Shown piece after piece: positions 25,242 through 34,658 of a stretch of DNA of 64,000 nucleotides. The stretch comes from DATGPD01 sp041398565. Lineage in GTDB: Bacteria > Planctomycetota > UBA1135 > UBA2386. Location of the stretch: positions 620,001 through 684,000 of the forward strand of contig JAWKUN010000004.1 in NCBI GenBank assembly GCA_041398565.1, given 5' to 3'. Position numbers and translations under genes: made by a program. The notes under the pieces are model-generated. The model had not been told where the DNA came from, did no database searches, and was given only the letters and a program-made list of their open reading frames with translations. Numbering within the stretch: position 1 is the first letter of the stretch; every line of letters starts with the position of its first letter.

Positions 25242-27899
25242 TCAGCGCCAGATCGCGTCGGCGACCACGTTGGCAAAGCGCGCCGGCTGCAGCGGGTGCA
25301 GCAACACCGCTTGCCAGTAGAGCGTCACTCCCACCAACGCAGGGTTGTCGGGGACCGTCAGCGACAGCGTCGCGGTTCCCTGCAGCGGCGGCACGTAGAT
25401 CGGTTCGAGCATCACCATCTGCAGCGGATCGAGACCCAGCTCGCCGAACGGGGGCAGAGCCACCCGCGCCCGGCGGGAAGCCGCCAGCGGGATCGCCAGG
25501 TGGAACAGACCGGCGCGCCCGGGTGCGGCCTCGACCGTGAGCCGCGCCTCCCGTCCCGGCACGAAGTGCCAGGGCGCAGAGATGTGGCGCGTGCGGTTGG
25601 CGTACAGGAAGTTGGCGGCGCCGAAGCCGCCGGAGCGCGCCACCAGCACATCCTGATCGCCGTCGGCGTCGAGGTCGGCGATCTCGATCCACTGTGCCGT
25701 GCCGGGGCCATCGCCCCAGAATGCTCGCGTGCGGTCGGCGAAACGGCCATGTCCGTCGTTCTCGAGCACGCCGCTGCCCGATCCCCCCGACTTGCCCAGC
25801 ACGAGGTCGAGGTCGCCGTCGCCGTCGAGGTCACCGGCCGCCAGCGCTACCGTGGGATCCGGGTCGATGGGGAGCGCTTCGGGCACCCACTGGAAGAACC
25901 CATGGCCGTCGTTCTCGAAGAACGTGTCCTGCTCGTTGTCGCCGAACACCAGGTCGAGGTCACCGTCGCGATCGGCGTCGAAGGCCACCACGGACCAGAC
26001 CAGCCCGCCCACGTCCGGCAGCCGCACCGCGGTCTCGTCGATGAACCGGCCGGTGCCGTCGTTGATGTACACCCGATTCGCGGCCGCAGTGCCGTAGGCG
26101 TCGGCCACCACGACATCGAGGTCACCGTCGCCATCGACGTCGGCCAGCACGATGCGCGAGCTCGCGGTGACGATCTGTGGCAGGTGCGTCGCCGACACGT
26201 CGGCGAAGTGGCCGCTGCCGTCGTTGAGGAACAGGCGGTCCGGAGCCCCCAGGAACAGGATGCCCCGCGCGACGACGAGGTCGAGATCGCCGTCGGCGTC
26301 GACGTCGCCCACCGCGATCGACGACACCAGATCGGCGGGCGGCAGACGATTCTCGGTGTCGTCGACGAACCGTCCTGTGCCGTCGTTGACGAGCAAGCGA
26401 CAGCCGACGCTGTCGGCGAAGAGGAGGTCGAGGTCGGAGTCGCCGTCGACGTCGGCCAGGACCACGGCCCGGGTGGTGGCAGGCTCGGAGGTGAACTGCG
26501 CCGTCACCGCCTCGACGTAGCGTGCCTCGCCGGCATCGTAGAGGAACAGCTGGTTGCGTCCGCCGGTGCCGAAGAACGCCCGCGTTTGGTTGGCGAACAC
26601 GAGATCGAGGTCGCCGTCACCGTCGACGTCGCCCACGGTCGCACCCATGCTCACCTCCACCTCGACCGGCAGCACGGCCTCGTCGGCCACGGCGAACCGA
26701 CCGCGCCCGTCGTTCAGATGCATCTGATTGGGCAGCGGATTGGCGATGGCCCCCCGCAGTGCCACCCAGTCGAGGTCGCCGTCGCCGTCGAAGTCGGCCG
26801 CGACCACCGCCCCGGTGACGCCGCGGTCGGCGCTGACCCGCGCGCTCTCGGTGCGCGCGAACACGCCACCGCCGTCGTTGCGCCAGACGGCGTTGCGCGC
26901 TCCTTCGACGGGCAGCAGCGTGCCGTTGCCCAGCACCAGATCGAGATCACCGTCGCCGTCCAAGTCGCCGGCGACGACGGCGTTGGTCTCGTCGTCGCCG
27001 ACCGGCAGCCGCTGCTCGGTGACGTCGGTGAAGCGGCCGATGCCGTCGTTTCGGTAGGTCCGGGTGCGGACACCGCGCGCCGTGCCGAAAACGAGGTCGA
27101 GGTCGCTATCGCCGTCGAGATCGGCACAGGCGAGCCCGAGGCCACCGGGTCGCGGCGTGGGCAGAACCAGGTCGCTGACGTCGGTGAAGTGCCCGCCGCC
27201 GTCGTTGAGTAGCAACTGCACCGTCTCCACCGAGGCGATCCACACGTCGAGGTCGCCGTCGGCATCGACGTCGGCGAAACACATCGCCCGCGCCCGGTAG
27301 CGGTTGCCCTCGGCTGGAAGATGGGTCGCCGTGGCGTCGACGAACGACCCGGCGCCGTCGTTCAGGTAGAGCCGGTGCGACTCCTGGTAGTTGCCGAACA
27401 GGACGTCCAGGTCGCCGTCGCGGTCGACGTCGCCGAGCGCGACCGCCTGCGTGCGGTCGCTGCGCGCCGGCAGGCGCGCCGTCGCGTCGACGTAGCCCGC
27501 CGCCGTCCACAGGTACGTTCGGTTCTGGGCTTGATCGTTCGCCCACACCAGGTCGGGGTGCCCGTCGCCGTCGAGGTCGCCGGCAGCGACCGCGCGAGTG
27601 TCGTCGGCGTCCACGGGCAGAACCACGTCGCCGAAGTGCGCATGCCCGTCGTTGACGTGAAGGCGGTTCTGACCGTCGTTGGCGACCGCGAGGTCGATGT
27701 CACCATCGCCATCGACGTCGAAGGCCACCGCGCCGTAACTGATTTCCGCCCAGGGCGGCAGGTGCGCTTTCGTACGCTGCTCTGCGAGCAACGGTTGGCT
27801 CGACGCCGGCGGCGCGAGTGCGAAGGTGGCAAGAACCGAAACGGTGCCGAGCTTCGCCACTGCGATAACTCGTGCGCCTCGAACGGGTGTGCGCCGCAT
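25242..27899 (-). CDS. Secreted FG-GAP/VCBS repeat protein
   Basis: 885 aa from the ATG at 27899, giving a signal peptide (VLATFALAPPASSQ). From about residue 45 to 760 there are about fifteen repeats of 44-50 residues, each holding a DxDGDGDxD loop (for example FDVDGDGDIDLAVAND, GDLDGDGHPDLVW, ADVDGDGDLDVVV) followed by ..N.(L/F)Y.NDG.G.F.D. These are FG-GAP/VCBS repeats, with calcium-binding loops, as in integrin-like beta-propellers. The C-terminal 110 residues are the shared domain (SLTVPDNPALVGVTLYWQA). Adhesion or matrix binding is plausible; no enzyme motif. Confidence 0.93.
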   Translation of the reverse strand: MRRTPVRGARVIAVAKLGTVSVLATFALAPPASSQPLLAEQRTKAHLPPWAEISYGAVAFDVDGDGDIDLAVANDGQNRLHVNDGHAHFGDVVLPVDADDTRAVAAGDLDGDGHPDLVWANDQAQNRTYLWTAAGYVDATARLPARSDRTQAVALGDVDRDGDLDVLFGNYQESHRLYLNDGAGSFVDATATHLPAEGNRYRARAMCFADVDADGDLDVWIASVETVQLLLNDGGGHFTDVSDLVLPTPRPGGLGLACADLDGDSDLDLVFGTARGVRTRTYRNDGIGRFTDVTEQRLPVGDDETNAVVAGDLDGDGDLDLVLGNGTLLPVEGARNAVWRNDGGGVFARTESARVSADRGVTGAVVAADFDGDGDLDWVALRGAIANPLPNQMHLNDGRGRFAVADEAVLPVEVEVSMGATVGDVDGDGDLDLVFANQTRAFFGTGGRNQLFLYDAGEARYVEAVTAQFTSEPATTRAVVLADVDGDSDLDLLFADSVGCRLLVNDGTGRFVDDTENRLPPADLVSSIAVGDVDADGDLDLVVARGILFLGAPDRLFLNDGSGHFADVSATHLPQIVTASSRIVLADVDGDGDLDVVVADAYGTAAANRVYINDGTGRFIDETAVRLPDVGGLVWSVVAFDADRDGDLDLVFGDNEQDTFFENDGHGFFQWVPEALPIDPDPTVALAAGDLDGDGDLDLVLGKSGGSGSGVLENDGHGRFADRTRAFWGDGPGTAQWIEIADLDADGDQDVLVARSGGFGAANFLYANRTRHISAPWHFVPGREARLTVEAAPGRAGLFHLAIPLAASRRARVALPPFGELGLDPLQMVMLEPIYVPPLQGTATLSLTVPDNPALVGVTLYWQAVLLHPLQPARFANVVADAIWR

Positions 27900-28163
27900 A
27901 CATCCTCCGACCGAAGACACCGATCCCGACGCGCAACGCATCGCTGGCACGGCGTCGGACGAGCCGGCGGAACGAAGACGCCGGCAACGGAGCGCGGCTT
28001 TCGCCGAGGTCCACAGGTCCGCACGGTCGGACTCGGAAGGCCGCCTGGCGCCCTAGTCCGCACCAATGAGGTCTGCAATCTGCCACGTCCGAAGATCACG
28101 CTCTCTGGCGCGAGGCGAACTCACCCTCCCGACTCCACGGGACGCTGTTCGCTCGCCACGTGG

Positions 28164-28922
28164 TCACTTGCCGCCACGCACTTCCCTGACCGCGTCGGCC
28201 GCCTTGGCCTGGCCGAGTTCGCGCACCTGCGCCTCCAGTTCGCGCACGCGCCGCTCGAGGTTCGCCAGCCGGTCCTCCTCCACCTTGGGCAACGGCGCCG
28301 GAAGGTCGGCCTTGGCGATCATGTCTACGGCACGCGCGACGTCGACGGCCATGCCGCTGAGCACGATCAACCTGTCATTACCGGCCGTGCCGAGGTTGAG
28401 ACCGCCGGCGTTGCTCGCGAAGAACGGGCGCAGCGTCTGCGCGATCATGGTGGCCGAGGCGTGCCGCGCCGCCACCGTCGTCGTCACCCAGGTGGGCATG
28501 GAGCGGAGCTTGGCCAGTTCGTCATGCGTGACCTCGATCGCCCGCGCCTCCACCACGCCGCGACGAGGACCGTACAGATTGACCACCTCCCAGAGGCCGC
28601 GTTCCCGGTCGAGCGCAGTCACCGCCAGACCCTTCGAGTACGCAAGATTGGCGACGATCGACTCGCACCCCTCGGCGCCGACATCGACTCGGGTGGTCAG
28701 AGTGACGGCCACCCCCGTTCCGGGCACTTCGCCGTCGGCAACCAGGTAGTTGCGGCCGAGGTAGCGCCCCGCGGCCACGAACACCTGGCGCAGGTCGTGT
28801 TCGCCGGGTTCGAGCACGAAGCGGGTCTGGACGGCAGCGCTCGGCGGCGTCTGCGCCCGCGGCGCCGCCGCCAGGAGCAAGGGAAGAGCGAACAGAAGGG
28901 GCCGCATGTGTTTCATCGTCAT
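28164..28922 (-). CDS. Exported secretin N-domain-like protein with coiled-coil tail
   Basis: 252 aa from the ATG at 28922 with AGGA just upstream; a second ATG two codons later is also possible. The signal peptide is MRPLLFALPLLLAAAPRAQ. The middle (about 100-215) has ARHASATMIAQTLRPFFAS and GNDRLIVLSGMAVDVARAVDMIAKAD, the pattern of the short N-domains of type II/III secretins. The channel-forming secretin domain is absent. A coiled coil (EDRLANLERRVRELEAQVREL) ends the protein. It may be an accessory of a secretion or pilus system or a stand-alone periplasmic protein. Confidence 0.78.
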   Translation of the reverse strand: MTMKHMRPLLFALPLLLAAAPRAQTPPSAAVQTRFVLEPGEHDLRQVFVAAGRYLGRNYLVADGEVPGTGVAVTLTTRVDVGAEGCESIVANLAYSKGLAVTALDRERGLWEVVNLYGPRRGVVEARAIEVTHDELAKLRSMPTWVTTTVAARHASATMIAQTLRPFFASNAGGLNLGTAGNDRLIVLSGMAVDVARAVDMIAKADLPAPLPKVEEDRLANLERRVRELEAQVRELGQAKAADAVREVRGGK

Positions 28923-29507
28923 GATCCTAGATCGAGTCTCTTCGGCGTCGGTCGCCGACAGCGCTTGGGACGCACGCGACCGGCCTTTCTTGCGCGCATA
29001 GGCCCATCGCGGCCGGGGCCGCAACCAAAGGCTCGGTGGCGGTCGGCCCACGCCGACCAGCTTCGATCCGGCGTGCTGGATCGCACCGAGACACGGTCCA
29101 CTCCGGTGGGTATGACTCGAAGGGGCCGCGGGCGATTTCCCCGCGGCTTCCGGTGCCGCTGGAAGGGGCGATTTCAGCGCCCGACAGCGGAACGACATCG
29201 CCGAATGCGCGCAGGACGCGAGGATTCGCGGCACCTGCAGCCCGGAAGCGACGCCCGGTGATGGCTGGCGTCAGCTGGCAGAACCAACATCGTGATCGCC
29301 AAGGACCGGCCCTTCGACCTTCGGGAATGTCGTCGCAGCCGCGCTGCCGGCGGCATCTACACGAGCCTGCCTGGTTGCGGGTCGCGCCCGCTCCTGCGCG
29401 AGTCGAACCTGACAGCGCTGCGACAGCCCCGCTGACCGGAACCTGCAAGGCGAGGGGTATCGCGTTTTCCTGCATCCAAACCGGCGACAGTGGACACCAA
29501 CGCGGTC
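28923..29507. other. Intergenic region carrying a repeat copy
   Basis: It lies between divergent genes. Apart from the repeat copy at 29010-29252 no coding frame is supported. It must hold promoters for both neighbours. Confidence 0.4.
29010..29252. repeat. Dispersed intergenic repeat, long diverged copy
   Basis: The left part (GGCCGGGGCCGCAACCAAAG, then GTCGGC-CCAC-GCCGAC at 29041-29056) aligns with the left part of copy 1, including a hairpin of different sequence at the same place. The right end carries CGGAACGACATCGCC and CGAGGATTCGCGGCACCTGC. About 60 extra bases lie between the two parts. Confidence 0.6.
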
Positions 29508-30875
29508 ATGCGAGCACTCTGTCGGCCGACTCTCGGTCTGTTCGTCGTCCCCATCCTGGCCGCTTCCATCCCGACGCAAACGTCCTGGCAGAGCATCGCC
29601 GCCGCCGGACCGACAGCCGTCTTCCAATGCGCCTCGGCGGCCGATCCCGTTCGCGATCGCGTCACCCTCTTCGGCGGCCGCGTGACAGTCTTGTCGGTGT
29701 CCAACCAGACCTGGGAGTGGGACGGAACGTCCTGGACCCTGCGGACCGTGACGACGTCACCTCCCGCACGCGCGAACGCGGCCATGGCCTACGACGCCGC
29801 GCGCGGCAAGGTCGTCATGTTCGGCGGCGCCGACGGGTCCTTCAACGTGATGGGCGACATGTGGTCGTGGGACGGCACGGCGTGGACGCGACTCGCTCCC
29901 GCCACCATGCCCTCCGCCCGCGAGGGCGCGCGGATGGTCTATGACCTGAATCGCCAAGTGGTGGTGATGTTCGGCGGGCTCGACGCGACTCTGAGCCAGC
30001 TCGCCGACACGTGGGAGTGGAATGGCACCGACTGGACGCAGCGCAGCCCCACCACCTCGCCGCCCGGGCGCAATGCGTACGCTCTGAGCTACGATGCGGC
30101 CCGCGGTGAGACGGTGCTGAACGGAGGCGATGTCGGCCCGCCCACCGGGCCTGTCGAGAGCGACGACACCTGGGTCTGGGACGGCGTGACCTGGACGCAG
30201 CGCAACCCGGCCAACGTGCCCCCCGGGCGTTGGGGACACTCGATGGTGTTCGATCCGATCCGCAACCGGACGCTGATGGTCGGGGGATCCGCGCTCGGCT
30301 CGACACGGGTCGACATGTGGGAGTGGGACGGACAACGCTGGATCTCCCGGGGGGTCAACATCCGAATGTCCGCCCACTACTCGACCATGCAGATGGACCC
30401 GGTGCGCGGCCTGCCGGTCATCTACGGCAGCCTGCTGTCGTCCCCCCGATTCTGGGAGTACGTGACCCAGGCTCCGGTCGGATTCTCCACCTACGGTGCG
30501 GCCTGCGCCGGCAGCAATGGCATGCCCCATCTCGACCGTGATCACTCGACCTCGCCGCTGATCGGCAGCACCGTCCGCCTGCGGGCGTCCGCTCTGCCGG
30601 CGGCGTCAGGGACCGCGCTGATGATCCTCGGCTCGATGCGCATCAGCATCGACCTCACTCCGATCGGCATGGTCGGTTGCACCCAGCTCGCCACTGCCGT
30701 GCTCCACCTGCCGTTGGTGACCGCCGGCGGCGGCGCGAACCTCGATCTCGGCATCCCCGACGACGCTTCGCTGCTCGGCGCGTTGGTACCGGCGCAGTGC
30801 TTCGCGGTCGATCCGGGCGCCAATGCACTCGGCGTGACGGCGTCCAACGGCGTGGAACTGCGCGTCGGGATCTGA
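29508..30875 (+). CDS. Secreted kelch-type repeat protein
   Basis: 455 aa from the ATG at 29508 (a GTG six codons earlier is possible), with signal peptide ALCRPTLGLFVVPILAASI. Five kelch-like blades are visible, each with the pattern YDxxRxxVVxFGG...DTWEWDGTxWT (DPVRDRVTLFGG / QTWEWDGTSWT; DAARGKVVMFGG / DMWSWDGTAWT; DLNRQVVVMFGG / DTWEWNGTDWT). The shared C-terminal domain starts at about residue 325 (YGAACAGSNG) and ends ANALGVTASNGVELRVGI. A related protein is at 52316-53665. It is probably a surface beta-propeller. Confidence 0.9.
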   Translation: MRALCRPTLGLFVVPILAASIPTQTSWQSIAAAGPTAVFQCASAADPVRDRVTLFGGRVTVLSVSNQTWEWDGTSWTLRTVTTSPPARANAAMAYDAARGKVVMFGGADGSFNVMGDMWSWDGTAWTRLAPATMPSAREGARMVYDLNRQVVVMFGGLDATLSQLADTWEWNGTDWTQRSPTTSPPGRNAYALSYDAARGETVLNGGDVGPPTGPVESDDTWVWDGVTWTQRNPANVPPGRWGHSMVFDPIRNRTLMVGGSALGSTRVDMWEWDGQRWISRGVNIRMSAHYSTMQMDPVRGLPVIYGSLLSSPRFWEYVTQAPVGFSTYGAACAGSNGMPHLDRDHSTSPLIGSTVRLRASALPAASGTALMILGSMRISIDLTPIGMVGCTQLATAVLHLPLVTAGGGANLDLGIPDDASLLGALVPAQCFAVDPGANALGVTASNGVELRVGI

Positions 30876-31341
30876 AGGACACGCTGCGTTCGGCGATCGA
30901 CAAAGGGGCCGCGGGCGTCGTCGCGAACGGCCCGCCGTCCGGTCCGCTGGAACTGCCCGCCGGCGAGCGGGACTCGACGCTGACCGTCACGCTCGTCTCG
31001 CGCCGACCTACCCGCGACGGCTCTTCGCATCGACGATGGCACCATCTACTCCGGCAGCGGCGGTCCACGCTTACGGCGACATCCTGATCGTTGCCGGGCG
31101 CTTCGACGAGGCCGTCGCCGAGTGCCGCAAGTTGGTGGCGCTGTGCGAAGGCATGGCGCGCGACGACGCTGCCCAGGTCCGCCAGCGCGACTGGCGCGTG
31201 CACGCGCTGCACAACATCGGGTGGGCGATCCAGGAGCAGGCCGAGGCGGTCGCGCGCACCGGCGGCGCGCCCGACACAGACAGCCTGCGCGAGGCGCGCG
31301 AAACCCTACGCGGCAGGATCCCCGACGCTGGAAAACGGTAG
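30876..31341 (+). pseudogene. Debris with a TPR fragment of a kinase-type protein
   Basis: From about 31070 a 90-residue frame reads YGDILIVAGRFDEAVAECRKLVALCE, then RDWRVHALHNIGWAIQEQAEAV and DSLREARETLRG. This is a tetratricopeptide stretch like those in planctomycete Ser/Thr kinases. No kinase domain, credible start or completion is nearby. The preceding 160 bases read KDTLRSAIDKGAAG and GPLELPAGERDSTLTV in one frame, perhaps from another lost gene. A further 180 bases to 31523 hold nothing recognised. Confidence 0.5.
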
Positions 31342-31523
31342 CCCTGCTCCGACGTTCTCTCCTGTGCGCCACGGCAGATTGCCGCCGTAGGGCACGATCG
31401 TCGATTCGATGGGCCCGGCCCCGGGTAGTCCGGATTCGTAGGGTCACGCCGCGCGGGGGGACAGCGGCGTGATCGCCATGTCCGCGTAGTCGGTGCCCAT
31501 GGTCACTGTCCGAGGACCATGCG

Positions 31524-33839
31524 ATGAACCGACCCATACGCTGGCTCGCTCTTCTTGTCCTTCCCGTCGCACTGGGCACACCGCGCCTGCTGGCCCCCAC
31601 CGACATCCAACAGCCCGGCACGCAGCCGAACGAGGTGTCGCCGCTGCCCGGTGCCGACAACTGCGACAACTGCCACGGTGGCTACGACCGCGCGGTCGAG
31701 CCGACCTTCCAGTGGCGCGGAAGCCCGATGGCACACGCTGCGCGCGACCCGGTGTTCTGGGCCGCCCTCGCGATCACCGAGCAGGACTTCACCGGCGCCG
31801 GCGACCTCTGCCTGCGCTGCCACACGCCGCGCGGCTGGCTCGAGGGGCGCTCGGCGGCCACCGACGGGTCGCTGATGACCAACGCCGACGTCGACGGTAC
31901 CGAGTGCGCGATCTGCCACGGCATGGTCAACCCCGACGAAAGCGAGCACGCCGGCGTGCAGAACCCGCCATACCTGGCCAACGACGAGGGCTCGCCCCCC
32001 ACCGGCTACTACGGCAGCGGCATGTTCGTGCTGTGGCCCGGCAACGAGCGGTTCGGACCGTACACCGACGCTGTCGCCCGCCACCAATGGTTGCCATCGC
32101 GCTTCCACCGCTCGCCCGACTTCTGCGGTACCTGCCACGACGTGTCGAATCCGTTGGTCGGCGACCTGGCGCACAACAACGGTGCACCGGTACCGCTGGC
32201 TCCGGGCAGCTTCAGCGGCATCCCGGGCGCTCCGGTGCAGCAGAAGGCCGCCTTCAACAACTTCCCTTACCTGTACGGCGTGGTCGAGCGCACGTACAGC
32301 GAAGCCAAGGCCAGCGCGCTCACCACCACGCGGGTGAGCGCGTTCCCGTCCCTGCCGGCGGAGCTCCAGGCCGGGGCGTTGCGCACCGCCTACGACGCTG
32401 CTGTCGCCACCGGAGTCGGCGGCGACTACGCCGACGGCACGTTGCGTACGTTCACCTGCCAGACCTGCCACATGCCACCGGTCACCGGGCAGGGCTGCAA
32501 GCAGACCAATGCGCCGACCCGCCGGGACCTGCCGCTGCACGACATGACCGGCGTCAACTACTGGATCGCCGATGCCATCGTCGATGAGGACAACCGCAAC
32601 GTGCTGCGGCTCGGCGGCGGCCTGAACCAGCTGCAGGTCGACGCCCTGCGCGCCGGCCAGGGGCGGGCGCGTGCCATGCTGGAAGGCGCTGCCGTGCTGC
32701 GTATCGACGGCGATGCGCTGCGGGTGGTCAACCTCACGGCACACAAGGTGATCTCGGGCTACCCCGAAGGCAGGCGCATGTGGCTCGGCGTCGAGTGGTT
32801 CGACGCGTTCGGCAACCTGCTGCGCGAGGACGGCGCCTACGGCCCGATCACGGTGCAGCTCGACGGCCAGCCGGTGCAGGTCGACACCCTTCGCGACCTG
32901 GCGGGCACGGGCACGCGCATCTACGAGGCCAAGTACGGCCTTACCCAGGAGTGGGCGCAGCAGCTCCTGGGGCTCGGTCTGCCGCCGGCGCTGCCGCTGG
33001 CCTTCGATCGCGTCAGCGGTGCGGTGACACTGACCCTGGCACAGCTCGCCGCGCGGCCGCCCGGCAGCGCCGCGGCGAGCTTCCACTTCGCCCTGCTGAA
33101 CACCGTCCTCTCCGACAACCGCATCCCGCCGTACGGCATGGCCTACGACCAGGCAGGGCAACGCAACGTGCGACCGCTTCCCGACACGCTGTACGGCAAC
33201 CCTGGCCCTGGCGGCACCTACGACCACTTCGACGTCGTGACGCTGTCGCCGCCAGCGGGTGCCGTCGGCGCGCGCGTGCGCTTGCGCTACCAGCCTATGA
33301 CCTGGGAGTACGCGCAGTTCTTGTACCTCGCCAACGACGGCAGCGTGCCGTTCCTCGCCGCCGAAGGCCGCAACCTGCTCGAAACGTGGCGCGCCACTGG
33401 CATGGCGGCGCCGCACACCATGGCGACCACGACCTGGTGCGGCATGCGCGGCACCGGCGAGGACGTGGCACTGTCGAGCGAGGTCGACGGCGGCGGCGAT
33501 CCTGGACTGTGCGTGAAGCCGGCGCGGGCCGGCGCCAGCGTGGGGCTGTCGTTGCTCTCACCGGACGGGACCCTCACCGGTGCACTCGGTGCGCTGCTGC
33601 TGCAGGTGCACGCCACCGGTAGCCCGCCGCCGCCGCTGCCGCTGCCGGGCCTGTGGCTCGGCCGCTTCGACCTGCAGGTGGTACTCGGTGGCATCCCCAA
33701 CGGCGGCGTCGGCGTGACGCTGACCGTGCCGCCGGGCGCGGCCGGCGCGACTCTGCGCGTGCAGGGCCTGGCGCTATCGACACTGGCCCGCAACGGCCTG
33801 TACGCGCTCACCGAGGCGCACGACGTCGTGCTGCGGTGA
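31524..33839 (+). CDS. Secreted pentaheme c-type cytochrome with C-terminal domain
   Basis: 771 aa with an N-terminal signal peptide (MNRPIRWLALLVLPVALGTP). Five CxxCH heme motifs are seen: CDNCH (47-51), CLRCH (96-100), CAICH (128-132), CGTCH (about 201-205) and CQTCH (about 312-316), a spacing like that of the multiheme cytochrome c554-type fold. The later half is beta-rich without CxxCH motifs (ALRVVNLTAHKVISGYPEGRRMWL resembles modules seen after multiheme domains). The end has the shared C-terminal domain (VVLGGIPNGGVGVTLTVPPGAAGATLRVQG). Electron transfer outside the inner membrane is the likely role. No neighbouring redox gene is present. Confidence 0.92.
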   Translation: MNRPIRWLALLVLPVALGTPRLLAPTDIQQPGTQPNEVSPLPGADNCDNCHGGYDRAVEPTFQWRGSPMAHAARDPVFWAALAITEQDFTGAGDLCLRCHTPRGWLEGRSAATDGSLMTNADVDGTECAICHGMVNPDESEHAGVQNPPYLANDEGSPPTGYYGSGMFVLWPGNERFGPYTDAVARHQWLPSRFHRSPDFCGTCHDVSNPLVGDLAHNNGAPVPLAPGSFSGIPGAPVQQKAAFNNFPYLYGVVERTYSEAKASALTTTRVSAFPSLPAELQAGALRTAYDAAVATGVGGDYADGTLRTFTCQTCHMPPVTGQGCKQTNAPTRRDLPLHDMTGVNYWIADAIVDEDNRNVLRLGGGLNQLQVDALRAGQGRARAMLEGAAVLRIDGDALRVVNLTAHKVISGYPEGRRMWLGVEWFDAFGNLLREDGAYGPITVQLDGQPVQVDTLRDLAGTGTRIYEAKYGLTQEWAQQLLGLGLPPALPLAFDRVSGAVTLTLAQLAARPPGSAAASFHFALLNTVLSDNRIPPYGMAYDQAGQRNVRPLPDTLYGNPGPGGTYDHFDVVTLSPPAGAVGARVRLRYQPMTWEYAQFLYLANDGSVPFLAAEGRNLLETWRATGMAAPHTMATTTWCGMRGTGEDVALSSEVDGGGDPGLCVKPARAGASVGLSLLSPDGTLTGALGALLLQVHATGSPPPPLPLPGLWLGRFDLQVVLGGIPNGGVGVTLTVPPGAAGATLRVQGLALSTLARNGLYALTEAHDVVLR

Positions 33840-34028
33840 GCGGCTCCGCCCGCCGACCGGATCGCGGCGCCGGAGGGGCCCCCGGCCACGCCGCTACGTT
33901 CCCGTCCCCCTCTACTCCGCCAGCGAAGCTCGCACCCCGAAGCCTCCGGCCCAAGCTCCACCAGGACCACCGCCCGACGGCGCGGAGGTGAAGCCGCTCC
34001 GCGCCTATACTCCACTTCCGCGGCAACG

Positions 34029-34658
34029 ATGGCGATGAGCGACGCAACACCCCCAATCGACGCGACGACACGGCACGTGCGTGGCGCCGTCCATGGCGAC
34101 GCCCGGAGTCTACACTGGCTGGTCGAACGATTCTCGCCACTGCTGCACGCTGTCGCAGCGGAACGGCTCGGGCCGCGGCTGCGCGGCAGCTACGACCCGG
34201 CGGACGTCGTACAGGACGTTTGGACCGCGGTGCTGCCGAAGCTCGCCTCGCTCGAACTGCAGGGTCCACGGACGACGCCGACCGTCCTGAAGTACCTGAC
34301 CACCGCCGTCATCAACCGCATCCGCAATCTGCTGGCCAGACACTTGGCGCGACAGCTCTCCGACGAGGCGGACGACGGCGCAATCGTCCAGATCCAAGAT
34401 CCAGCGTCCGGCATCCTGACGCGAGCAATGCGCGCCGAGAACGCCGAGCGCGTGCATCGAGCGATCGAGGACTTGGGCGAACGCGACCGCTTGATCCTGA
34501 TCCTACGCGGTATCGAGCAGCGGTCTTTGCCTGCGGTCGCCCAGTACCTGGGACTCGAGCCGGGCACCGTCGCCGTGCGGTTCCACCGCGCACTGAACCG
34601 ATTGCAGACGCAGTTGCCCGACTCGGTGTTCGCGGACCTCGAGGCGCCCGGTGGCTGA
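34029..34658 (+). CDS. ECF RNA polymerase sigma factor paired with kinase
   Basis: 209 aa. Region 2 is at about 20-100 (LVERFSPLLHAVAAERLGPRL, YDPADVVQDVWTAVLPKL) and region 4 at about 145-200 (LGERDRLILILRGIEQRSLPAVAQYLGLEPGTVAVRFHRALNRLQ). ATG at 34029, with another at 34035. The stop overlaps the GTG of the kinase gene by eight bases, so they are translationally coupled. In planctomycetes such sigma factors are commonly next to Ser/Thr kinases that may control them. Confidence 0.93.
   Translation: MAMSDATPPIDATTRHVRGAVHGDARSLHWLVERFSPLLHAVAAERLGPRLRGSYDPADVVQDVWTAVLPKLASLELQGPRTTPTVLKYLTTAVINRIRNLLARHLARQLSDEADDGAIVQIQDPASGILTRAMRAENAERVHRAIEDLGERDRLILILRGIEQRSLPAVAQYLGLEPGTVAVRFHRALNRLQTQLPDSVFADLEAPGG

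Noticed and set aside
25068..27212. A 714-residue plus-strand frame with regular spacing
   Set aside because: The periodicity mirrors the FG-GAP repeats on the other strand.
25300..27800. Regular GTCGCCGTCG-like repeats as a possible CRISPR array
   Set aside because: They encode DGDGD loops of the FG-GAP protein at protein-repeat spacing.
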